A DNA stretch of 44,699 nucleotides, taken from NCBI GenBank assembly GCA_937982565.1, contig CALJLN010000031.1, positions 1-44,699 of the forward strand, written 5' to 3'. Source of the stretch: UBA2421 sp002343075 (lineage in GTDB: Bacteria; Planctomycetota; Phycisphaerae; Tepidisphaerales; Tepidisphaeraceae). This document shows, piece after piece, positions 24,176 to 31,227 of the stretch. Position 1 is the stretch's first letter, and the number at the start of each line of letters is the position of its first letter. The notes under the pieces are model-generated. The model did no database searches. It saw only the letters and a list, made by a program, of their open reading frames with translations, and was not told the DNA's origin. A program made the position numbers and the translations under genes.

Positions 24176-24484
24176 GTGGAGCTGCTTGGGCGAAACGTAT
24201 TGTTGGCGGCATCAAAGCGGAATGCGCCAATCAGGAAGTGGCTCGAAATCTGGGCCGAGAAGGTGGCGGGTGCCGCGTGGTATAGCCTGCACGACGTTCG
24301 CCAAGACTACCCGGCGACGAATGGTGTCAGGCTCAAAACCGACGTTGTGATTACGGTTTTTTATGTGAAGGGAAACATCTATCGGTTGCTGACGGCAATC
24401 GATTTTGAACTGCAAACGGTTGTCGCCCTGGAAGTGCTGACTCATGTCGAATACTCCAAAAACATGTGGAAGGCACGACACTAA
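24176..24484 (+). CDS. higB: HigB-type mRNA interferase toxin
   Basis: 102-residue toxin of the HigB family that cleaves mRNA at the ribosome. Family features: the N-terminal basic helix (LGRNVLLAASKRNAPIRKWL), AAWYSLHDVRQDYP, and the strand pattern VVITVFYVKGNIYRLLTAID ending in THVEYSK. The start is given as GTG at 24176 because it reproduces the family's usual N-terminal length; a TTG at 24161 in frame would add five residues. No ribosome site is visible. The sequence just upstream, TTGCATAATGTTATA, is AT-rich and may be the promoter, giving a nearly leaderless mRNA. The antitoxin gene begins two bases after the stop. The toxin-first order is standard for hig modules. Confidence 0.85.
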   Translation: MELLGRNVLLAASKRNAPIRKWLEIWAEKVAGAAWYSLHDVRQDYPATNGVRLKTDVVITVFYVKGNIYRLLTAIDFELQTVVALEVLTHVEYSKNMWKARH

Positions 24485-24486
24485 CA

Positions 24487-24909
24487 ATGCTGCGAACCCC
24501 GACACTGGGAAGCGTTCCCGACGCCTACCTCGATCTTGTGATGAAGTTCCCGCTTCGTCGAATCAAGACCGCGCAGCACCACCGCGCGGCCATTGCGGTT
24601 TTCACCCGGCTGGCTTCCAGGAAGAAGGACGCGCCCACCCTGGCTTATGCAGAGGCCCTCGTCACGCTGATCGGTGATTATGAAAGACGTGCGGGTTTTG
24701 AGTTCGACACGTCGCAAATCACCGCCGAGGATATGGTGCGGCAGTGGCTCGAAGAACACGGCATGTCCGTGAACGCGCTCGCCCAGAAGACCGGCATCGC
24801 CCAGAGCGCCCTCTCGCAAATGCTCCGCGGGAAGCGCGGGTGGAGTAAGTCGGCCATTATTAAGCTCTCAAAATTTCTGAAGATCGACCCCGGCATTTTC
24901 TTTCGATAA
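24487..24909 (+). CDS. higA: HigA-type antitoxin with C-terminal HTH
   Basis: 140-residue antitoxin and likely autorepressor. The first 85 residues form a helical region that should bind the toxin. The C-terminal part is an XRE-type helix-turn-helix: TAEDMVRQWLEEHGMSVNAL, AQKTGIAQSALSQMLRGKRG and a final AIIKLSKFLKIDPGIFF. It is larger than minimal HigA proteins, as in other HTH-last HigA variants. The ATG at 24487 is two bases after the toxin stop; GGAAGG lies a little far upstream, so translation may be coupled. The module sits between two unrelated chromosomal genes, and the next gene begins only three bases after its stop. Confidence 0.87.
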   Translation: MLRTPTLGSVPDAYLDLVMKFPLRRIKTAQHHRAAIAVFTRLASRKKDAPTLAYAEALVTLIGDYERRAGFEFDTSQITAEDMVRQWLEEHGMSVNALAQKTGIAQSALSQMLRGKRGWSKSAIIKLSKFLKIDPGIFFR

Positions 24910-24912
24910 TCG

Positions 24913-25758
24913 ATGTTTGGCTCTCATCTTTCTATCGCCGGGGGAATGCACAACGCGGTTCTTGCCGCGGAGAAGCTGCGCTTGGATACGGTTCAGGTTT
25001 TTACCAAGAATCAGCAGCAATGGCGGGCGCCCCCGCTGGATGCGGATGCGGTCAGGCAGTGGTGTGATGCGTGTGCGCGGGTAAAGTTTGATCGCACCGT
25101 CAGCCACGATAGTTATCTGATCAACCTCGCTTCGCCAAACAACGAAACGGCGCGCAGGAGCCTCGATCTGTGCATTGTGGAACACCAGCGGTGCGCCGCG
25201 CTGAAGATTCCGCTGCTGGTAATGCACCCGGGGGCGCATATGGGGCTTGGCGAAGCGGTCGCCATCAGAAAAATCGCCGCCGGGTTAGACAAGGTGCATC
25301 GCGCTGCGAAGGGCGATGTCTTGACATGCCTGGAAATCACCGCGGGGCAGGGAACTTCGATTGGTTACAAGCTCGATCACCTCGCCGAGATCATCGCCAA
25401 GGTGAAATCGCCCGAACGCATGGCGGTCTGTTTTGATACAGCCCACCTCCTGGCCGCCGGGTATGACTTCCGCGGGCGAAAATATGCATCATTTTGCCGC
25501 GCGGTTGAGCAGACCATCGGGCTCGACCGGGTCAAAGTGTGGCATCTCAATGATAGCAAGAAGGATCTGGGCGCGCGGGTGGATCGGCACGATCACATCG
25601 GCAAGGGTTTTGTCGGCTTGGACGGTTTTCGCCCGATCGTGCGCGACAAGCGGTGGCGGGATGTGCCGAAGATTCTCGAGACACCCAAAGACGGCCTCGC
25701 GCCCGACGGACGAGATTGGGACGCGGTGAACCTCGAAACCCTTCAATCGCTGATGTAG
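24913..25758 (+). CDS. nfo: Deoxyribonuclease IV (AP endonuclease)
   Basis: 281-residue zinc-dependent endonuclease that nicks DNA 5' of abasic sites in base excision repair. The TIM-barrel family landmarks are in order: GSHLSIAGG, MHPGAHMG, the metal-binding CLEITAGQGTSIGYKL, VCFDTAHLLAAGYD, VWHLNDSKKDLGARVDRHDH, IGKGF and the final LETPK. All three zinc-site regions are present and the length is normal. The ATG three bases past the antitoxin stop, without its own ribosome site, suggests read-through expression with the toxin-antitoxin operon or coupling to higA. Confidence 0.95.
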   Translation: MFGSHLSIAGGMHNAVLAAEKLRLDTVQVFTKNQQQWRAPPLDADAVRQWCDACARVKFDRTVSHDSYLINLASPNNETARRSLDLCIVEHQRCAALKIPLLVMHPGAHMGLGEAVAIRKIAAGLDKVHRAAKGDVLTCLEITAGQGTSIGYKLDHLAEIIAKVKSPERMAVCFDTAHLLAAGYDFRGRKYASFCRAVEQTIGLDRVKVWHLNDSKKDLGARVDRHDHIGKGFVGLDGFRPIVRDKRWRDVPKILETPKDGLAPDGRDWDAVNLETLQSLM

Positions 25759-25846
25759 TGCCGCCGAGTGTGCCGTTTTTGGCAATCCGGGCGGCAAAAA
25801 TATGTCTTTATCATCGCGTTGAGTTGCGGTAGCTTGGCTCATACTC

Positions 25847-27043
25847 ATGAGCACTTCCCTCAATCCCGTTCGCTTCGGCATTATTGGCTATGGAAACATG
25901 GGCAGCAGCCACGCCCGGTTCTTTGCGCAGAACAAGGTGCCCGGCGGGCAGCTTGCTGCGGTCGCAGACGTCGATCCGGCCCGGCTCGCCGCACTCAAAG
26001 CCGACCATCCCCACATCGCGGCGTTTGGAACGCACCATGAAATGCTCAAGAGTGGTTTGATCGATGCCGTCATCATCGCGGTGCCGCATTACGACCACCC
26101 ATCGATTGCGATCGATTCCTTCGCCGCTGGCATGCATGTAATGTGCGAAAAGCCACTTTGCGTGAGCGTGAAGGCTGGGCGGGCACTGATTGCCGAGTAT
26201 GAAGCCAAGTACACGCACCTGAAGTTTGGCATCATGTTCAATCAGCGGAGCAACACGGTCTTTCGAAAGCTACGCGAGCTGATCGCCGCGGGGGAAATGG
26301 GAAGAATATTGCGCGTCACCTGGCTCATCACCGACTGGTTCCGGAGCGACGCCTACTACGCCAGCGGCGGCTGGCGCGCCACCTGGGCTGGCGAAGGCGG
26401 CGGGGTGCTCATCAATCAGTGCCCGCATAATCTCGACCTCATCCAGTGGATCACCGGCATGATGCCCAAGCGTGTAATCGCACATGCAAGCGTCGGCAAG
26501 TATCACCCGATTGAGGTGGAAGACGATGTGCACGCGACGCTTCTTTATGAAGATGGCGCGGTCGGTCATTTCATCACCACCACCGGCGAGTGCCCCGGCA
26601 GCAACCGACTGGAGATCTCCGGCGATCGCGGGCGAATCGTGGTGGATAATGGTGTGATGACATGGAACCGCACGCGCGTGCCGGTGCTCGACTACAACAA
26701 GACAACCTCCCAGCATTTCATGGGTCCCGAGCGGTGGGATGTACAGGTGCCTGTCGGCGCGCAGCCGCAGGAGCAGCATCCCGAGGTGCTGAAGGCTTTT
26801 GTGAAGTGCCTTCAAACTGGCTCGCCCATGATGGCCGAAGGGGTCGAGGGCATTCGAGGGCTGGAGTTGGGCAACGCAATTATGATGGCGGGGCTGACCG
26901 GCAAGCCGGTCGATCTGCCCGTCGATGGCGATGCGTTTGATGCCTTCATTGAAGATATGAAAAAGACCTATGGCGGGCGGAAAACGCTCGCGGTCGCAGA
27001 TACCGCTGCCCCGGCGGGCGACTTTTCTTCATCGTTCCGCTAA
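25847..27043 (+). CDS. Gfo/Idh/MocA-family oxidoreductase
   Basis: 398-residue NAD(P)-dependent sugar or cyclitol dehydrogenase. The Rossmann motif is GIIGYGNMGSSHA (11-23). Next come AVADVDPARL, the conserved VMCEKPLCVS with the catalytic lysine, and GGGVLINQCPHNLDLIQWIT holding the Asp/His pair of the active site. This family oxidises or epimerises a wide range of sugars, and the substrate cannot be inferred. It precedes a glycan gene region and may supply or recycle a sugar, but it is spaced from it and could be independent. The frame is complete, with the start at 25847. Confidence 0.9.
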   Translation: MSTSLNPVRFGIIGYGNMGSSHARFFAQNKVPGGQLAAVADVDPARLAALKADHPHIAAFGTHHEMLKSGLIDAVIIAVPHYDHPSIAIDSFAAGMHVMCEKPLCVSVKAGRALIAEYEAKYTHLKFGIMFNQRSNTVFRKLRELIAAGEMGRILRVTWLITDWFRSDAYYASGGWRATWAGEGGGVLINQCPHNLDLIQWITGMMPKRVIAHASVGKYHPIEVEDDVHATLLYEDGAVGHFITTTGECPGSNRLEISGDRGRIVVDNGVMTWNRTRVPVLDYNKTTSQHFMGPERWDVQVPVGAQPQEQHPEVLKAFVKCLQTGSPMMAEGVEGIRGLELGNAIMMAGLTGKPVDLPVDGDAFDAFIEDMKKTYGGRKTLAVADTAAPAGDFSSSFR

Positions 27044-27095
27044 GCACCGCGCGGGCGGGACAACCCCGCAGCCATGCTTATGATGGCCGCCGGAC

Positions 27096-28682
27096 TTGGT
27101 TCGCCAGATTGCAACAATCTCACCCGTACAATGCCGCACGTTGGCCGGAGTGCTGATTGTGCTCGTCTCGGCAGTCAATGTTGCATATCTCACAATCAAC
27201 TGCCCGATCGATTTGTCGGGCGATGAGGCGCAATACTGGGACTGGTCGCGCCGGCTGGACTACAGCTATTACAGCAAAGGCCCCGCGGTTGCTTTCGTGA
27301 TTCGTGCGGGCGCCGCGGTGTTTGGCGAAACCATGCCGGGCGTGCGGCTGCCGGCAATATTGCTATTCGCGGCAACGCTGGCAGGAATCTACTCGCTGAC
27401 TCTGGTTCTCTTTCGGAGTGACCGGCTGGCATTGGGAGCGACAGGGCTGGCCTGCTTGTCGCCGATCATGATTTACCTCAGTGCCGCGATGACGATCGAT
27501 GCACCGATGATCGCCTGCTGGACGTTTGCGACCCTGTTTGCCGCAGCGGCGCTGTTTCGCGATCGATCGTGGGCATGGGGCGGGGTGTCGGCCGCAATCG
27601 GTGTCGGGTTTCTGGCGAAATACTCTGCCTTGCTCTGGTTCGTGGGGCTTTTGGCTTACTTCGTCTGCATGAGGGCACCAATTCGGCTTTGGGCGCGCGG
27701 GGCGGCTGCCGCTGTAGGGGCATTGGTGTTTACGACCCCGGTGATCGTGTGGAACATCAATCACGGCTGGGTTGGTGCGCGACATGTTGCAAAACAGACG
27801 GGTGCCGAAGAAGGGCGGTTCAGCCTGCTGCGCCCGGTCGAGATGCTCGGCACGCAGGTCGGCGTGGTCGGCCCGACAATTGCAGCCGTCATCATTGCCG
27901 CGGTCGTGTGGGTGATTCGTCGTCGGCGGGTTTCGAGTCAATCACCCCCCGACAAACTCGCAGAGCTGTTTCTGCTGTGTATCGGCGCACCGTTCTTTAT
28001 CCTCACCTGGGTTGTCAGTTTTTTTGCCAAGGTTCAGGCCAATTGGCCGGCACCGGCCTACATCACGCTCATCATTCTCGCCGCTGCGTTCGTCGGTGAA
28101 TTGCGGCGGGGGGCGAACTGGAAGAGGTGGCGAGGTTGGGTATATGCGACGATCATCATCGGCATCGGCGCGCATGTGGTCATGCGAGACACGTCGTTCC
28201 TCATCCCGCCGGCGCGGGCACTGGGCTTGAGCGATAAGCATGCTTCGAGGCTCGACGCGTTGGCCGAACTCCGCGGGTGGGAAGAGCTGGGTCGCCGGGT
28301 CGGGGAGGAACAGGTGCGGCTCGGTCCTGATGCGCTGATACTATGCGATCATTACCAGCAGACGGCCTTAATGGCATTTTACGTCCCCCATCGCCCGCGG
28401 ACGTTTCACGCCGGCACCTATTTTACAAACGCGCAGCGGATGAATCAGTATAGTCTGTGGCCCGATATGGACTTGAGCCGCCCGGAACTGCGCGGCAGAA
28501 ATGCGATCTATGTCGGTAAAGGTGGCCCGCTGCCCGACCCGCTGCCCCTGGCTTTTGAGCGATATGAAAAGCTGCCTGAGGTTCCCGTGCAGGTTCACGG
28601 CGTGACGGTGGCCACGTTCAAGCTCTGGCGGCTTTACGGATTTAAGGGCCTGCACCGGCCCGAAGAAGGTGGCGGATTCTAA
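27096..28682 (+). CDS. GT39/ArnT-like integral membrane glycosyltransferase
   Basis: 528-residue multi-spanning protein of the GT-C fold. The first loop after membrane helix 1 carries LSGDEAQYWDWSRRLDYSYY, including the DE pair used by ArnT/PMT-type enzymes, and then YSKGPAVAFVIRAG. About ten hydrophobic helices follow, with a soluble C-terminal domain from roughly residue 375. Such enzymes move a sugar from a polyprenyl-phosphate carrier to lipid, protein or glycan on the outer face of the inner membrane. The next gene, overlapping by 14 bases, encodes enzymes that would make this donor. The start is a TTG at 27096 and is uncertain; the hydrophobic N-terminus begins about 15 residues later. 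Confidence 0.82.
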   Translation: MVRQIATISPVQCRTLAGVLIVLVSAVNVAYLTINCPIDLSGDEAQYWDWSRRLDYSYYSKGPAVAFVIRAGAAVFGETMPGVRLPAILLFAATLAGIYSLTLVLFRSDRLALGATGLACLSPIMIYLSAAMTIDAPMIACWTFATLFAAAALFRDRSWAWGGVSAAIGVGFLAKYSALLWFVGLLAYFVCMRAPIRLWARGAAAAVGALVFTTPVIVWNINHGWVGARHVAKQTGAEEGRFSLLRPVEMLGTQVGVVGPTIAAVIIAAVVWVIRRRRVSSQSPPDKLAELFLLCIGAPFFILTWVVSFFAKVQANWPAPAYITLIILAAAFVGELRRGANWKRWRGWVYATIIIGIGAHVVMRDTSFLIPPARALGLSDKHASRLDALAELRGWEELGRRVGEEQVRLGPDALILCDHYQQTALMAFYVPHRPRTFHAGTYFTNAQRMNQYSLWPDMDLSRPELRGRNAIYVGKGGPLPDPLPLAFERYEKLPEVPVQVHGVTVATFKLWRLYGFKGLHRPEEGGGF

Positions 28683-30186
28683 TTCGCTGGCGCGTTGGTT
28701 CCATGGCTATACAGGCGGTTTTGAAAAGGACATGCGCACGCTCACGTCGATCACGCTCTGGCTTCTCGCGATTCTGATCGCGGTGGCGTTTGACGAGTCT
28801 GTGGCGCGCAACATGCGCGACAGCGGCCTTGAGGCGTGGATCGAGGCCGATGCGGGGCTGCGCGAGTTCCTGAAAATCCCCGGGGAGTTCGTTTCGCTGG
28901 TCATCTGCGCCGTCTTGATCGGTTTGTTCCACCCAGCTCGCTGGAGAGGCACGCTGCTTATCCTCGCCGCCTCGACAGTGAGTGGATTGAATTGGGCCTT
29001 GAAGTGGGCGGTCGGCCGACATCGCCCATTTACCGGCCCGGCGGGCTTGACGAAGGACCTTACTCCGTTTGATTTCTCATACTTCCGGGGGGGGTGGGAT
29101 GGGCTTCTGGTTTCCGCAAATCTCTCTTTTCCATCGGGACACGCGACACTATCGTTTGCTCTGGCTTCGGCGCTGACTATGCTCTTTCCGCGCGGTCGAT
29201 GGGTGTTTTACTCCATTGCCGGGCTGGCAGCGGTTGAGCGAGTGTGGGAAAACGCACACTGGCTCAGCGATGTGGTGGTAGGCGCGGCCTTGGGTATCGC
29301 AGGGGTGCATTTGGTCTCGGCGGTGACCGGGCGGTTGGGATTGAAGGTACGAGCGATGCAGACAGCCAGCGAGCAAGAATCCGAAATCAGCCACGCGTCT
29401 GCGCGGCACCCGGCGGCGGTGGGGCAGTTTGCCGGCGACTCCACGGCACCATTTTTGACTTTGGTCATCCCCGCGTACAACGAACAAGAGAACATCCCGA
29501 CACTGCTGAGCAGGGTGGGTGAGGCGTTGGCGGCGCTCAATAGGCCGTTTGAGGTCATCATCGTCGATGACGGCAGCACCGATGCCACCCCGCGCCTCCT
29601 CGCCGAGGCCGCGGCGCAGTTTCCCTGGCTCCGCGTGCTGCGGATGGCGCACAACGGCGGGCAGAGTGCGGCCTTCGAAGCGGGCTTCGACGCCGCCCGC
29701 GGCGAGTTGATTGCCACCATCGACGCCGATTTGCAGAACGATCCGGAGGAAATCCCCAGAATCGTGCCGCTCTTGGATGAGAAAAACGTGGATATGGTTA
29801 CCGGGTGGCGAAAAGAGCGACAGGATACCCCGTTCCGCCGATGGCAAAGCCGGCAGGCCAATTGGATTCGCAACTGGATCAGCCAGGAAACTGTTCATGA
29901 TTCGGCCAGCTCACTCAAGGTCTACCGCGCGCATGCCGTGAAGGGCATGAAGTTGTTTAATGGAGCACACCGATTTTTTCCGACTCTCGTGAAGATGCGC
30001 GGCTACACTTGCTATGAAACCCCCGTAAAACATAGCCATCGTTTTGCCGGCACCGCGAAATACGGCTTTCGAAACCGCGCTGTTCGAGCGTTTATCGATT
30101 TGCTGGCCGTGCGGTGGATGAAAATGCGGGTGTTAAGATACCGAGCTACCGAAGTCCGCAGGGAAGCTATGCTGAAGGAAGATTGA
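28669..30186 (+). CDS. PAP2 phosphatase - GT2 polyprenyl-phosphate glycosyltransferase fusion
   Basis: 505 residues combining two enzymes. Residues 1-225 form a membrane-bound PAP2 lipid phosphatase with all three motifs: K112-R119-P120 (KWAVGRHRP), PSGH (155-158) and R191/H197/D201 (RVWENAHWLSD). Residues 262-505 form a GT2 transferase of the DPM1/ArnC/GtrB kind, with VIPAYNEQENIP, VDDGSTD (D300, D301) and the nucleotide-sugar motif IDADLQNDPEE. The natural reading is that undecaprenyl diphosphate is dephosphorylated and the product is loaded with a sugar by the same chain. It starts at GTG 28669 inside the end of the GT39 gene; ATG 28732 is an alternative. The next gene overlaps its stop by one base. 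Confidence 0.88.
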   Translation: MADSNSLARWFHGYTGGFEKDMRTLTSITLWLLAILIAVAFDESVARNMRDSGLEAWIEADAGLREFLKIPGEFVSLVICAVLIGLFHPARWRGTLLILAASTVSGLNWALKWAVGRHRPFTGPAGLTKDLTPFDFSYFRGGWDGLLVSANLSFPSGHATLSFALASALTMLFPRGRWVFYSIAGLAAVERVWENAHWLSDVVVGAALGIAGVHLVSAVTGRLGLKVRAMQTASEQESEISHASARHPAAVGQFAGDSTAPFLTLVIPAYNEQENIPTLLSRVGEALAALNRPFEVIIVDDGSTDATPRLLAEAAAQFPWLRVLRMAHNGGQSAAFEAGFDAARGELIATIDADLQNDPEEIPRIVPLLDEKNVDMVTGWRKERQDTPFRRWQSRQANWIRNWISQETVHDSASSLKVYRAHAVKGMKLFNGAHRFFPTLVKMRGYTCYETPVKHSHRFAGTAKYGFRNRAVRAFIDLLAVRWMKMRVLRYRATEVRREAMLKED

Positions 30187-31040
30187 TGCAGATAGATGGT
30201 CATGACATTGGTGTTTGCAGTTGGTCGCTCAGGCCGACTGATTTGAATGATCTGATTGCCAAGGTGCGGAAAGTCGGCGTTACTCACGTCCAGTTGGCCC
30301 TTTCGGGCTTCATTGCGGCCAGTGAGCCAGCGCGCGCCCAAATGCTTGCCACGATCCGCGACAGCGGACTGACGCTCACGGCGACGATGATCAACTTTGA
30401 AGGAGAGGATTACACCACGATTGCATCCATCCGCCGCACCGGTGGATATGTGCCCGACGAGCAGTGGCCGCGTCGTTGTCAGCAAACTGTGCAGGCGGCG
30501 GATATAAGCAAGGCGTTGGGCGTTACCCGGCTCTCGACGCATGTCGGCTTTGTGCCGATGAGCAGCGACCCGAACTACGATGTCATGGTCCGCCGGGTCG
30601 GTGAAATCGCCGGCGAACTGTCGTCGCGGGGGGTGTCGCTCATCATGGAAACCGGCCAGGAATCGGCCAGCGAGTTGCTGCAGTTTGTCAATGACCTCAA
30701 ATGTCGCAATGTCGGCATTAATTTCGACCCGGCAAACATGATTCTGTACGGTGCCGGCGACCCGATCGAAGCGATCAAGATCGTCGGTCGGCACATCTGG
30801 CATGTGCATGTGAAAGACGCCGAGGCCAGTGAACACCCCGGAACCCAGTGGGGCACCGAGGTGCCATTTGGCAAAGGCGAGGTGCCTGTGAAGGAGTTTC
30901 TGCATGCCCTCGACGATGTCGGCTATCGTGGGCCGCTGGTGATCGAGCGCGAGGCGGGCAACACCCGGCTCGACGACGTCATCTATGCCGTGCGGGTTCT
31001 GCATAACGCGCAGGACGCAATTGCCTCTGGCGGGGATTGA
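30186..31040 (+). CDS. Xylose-isomerase-like TIM-barrel sugar epimerase/isomerase
   Basis: 284-residue protein of the AP-endonuclease-2/xylose-isomerase-like barrel superfamily. Visible features: an N-terminal strand GVCSWSL, LIMETGQES with a metal-ligand glutamate, NVGINFDPANMILYG, HIWHVHVKDAE with the metal-binding His/Asp pair, and the closing PLVIEREAGN. Related proteins are sugar isomerases, epimerases or inosose dehydratases. The ATG overlaps the stop of the preceding fusion gene (TGATG), with GGAAG as ribosome site, so it belongs to the same operon. It might prepare the sugar precursor, but the substrate is unknown. Confidence 0.83.
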   Translation: MQIDGHDIGVCSWSLRPTDLNDLIAKVRKVGVTHVQLALSGFIAASEPARAQMLATIRDSGLTLTATMINFEGEDYTTIASIRRTGGYVPDEQWPRRCQQTVQAADISKALGVTRLSTHVGFVPMSSDPNYDVMVRRVGEIAGELSSRGVSLIMETGQESASELLQFVNDLKCRNVGINFDPANMILYGAGDPIEAIKIVGRHIWHVHVKDAEASEHPGTQWGTEVPFGKGEVPVKEFLHALDDVGYRGPLVIEREAGNTRLDDVIYAVRVLHNAQDAIASGGD

Positions 31041-31227
31041 GGCGGCATCCCCGTAGCGCGGGTGCCATGCGAGCCGGCGGTTCTTGAGACAGTGTTTTTC
31101 TTGTACGGCTTGCCGCGTGGCGATATGGTTGATGTTTGATCGGCGGCATGCGCGCGCCGGCGACGATCCTGCCCGCGATGCGACCCAACCCCGGAGTGTT
31201 CCGCCGAGGCGGGCGCGAGGGGTGTTT

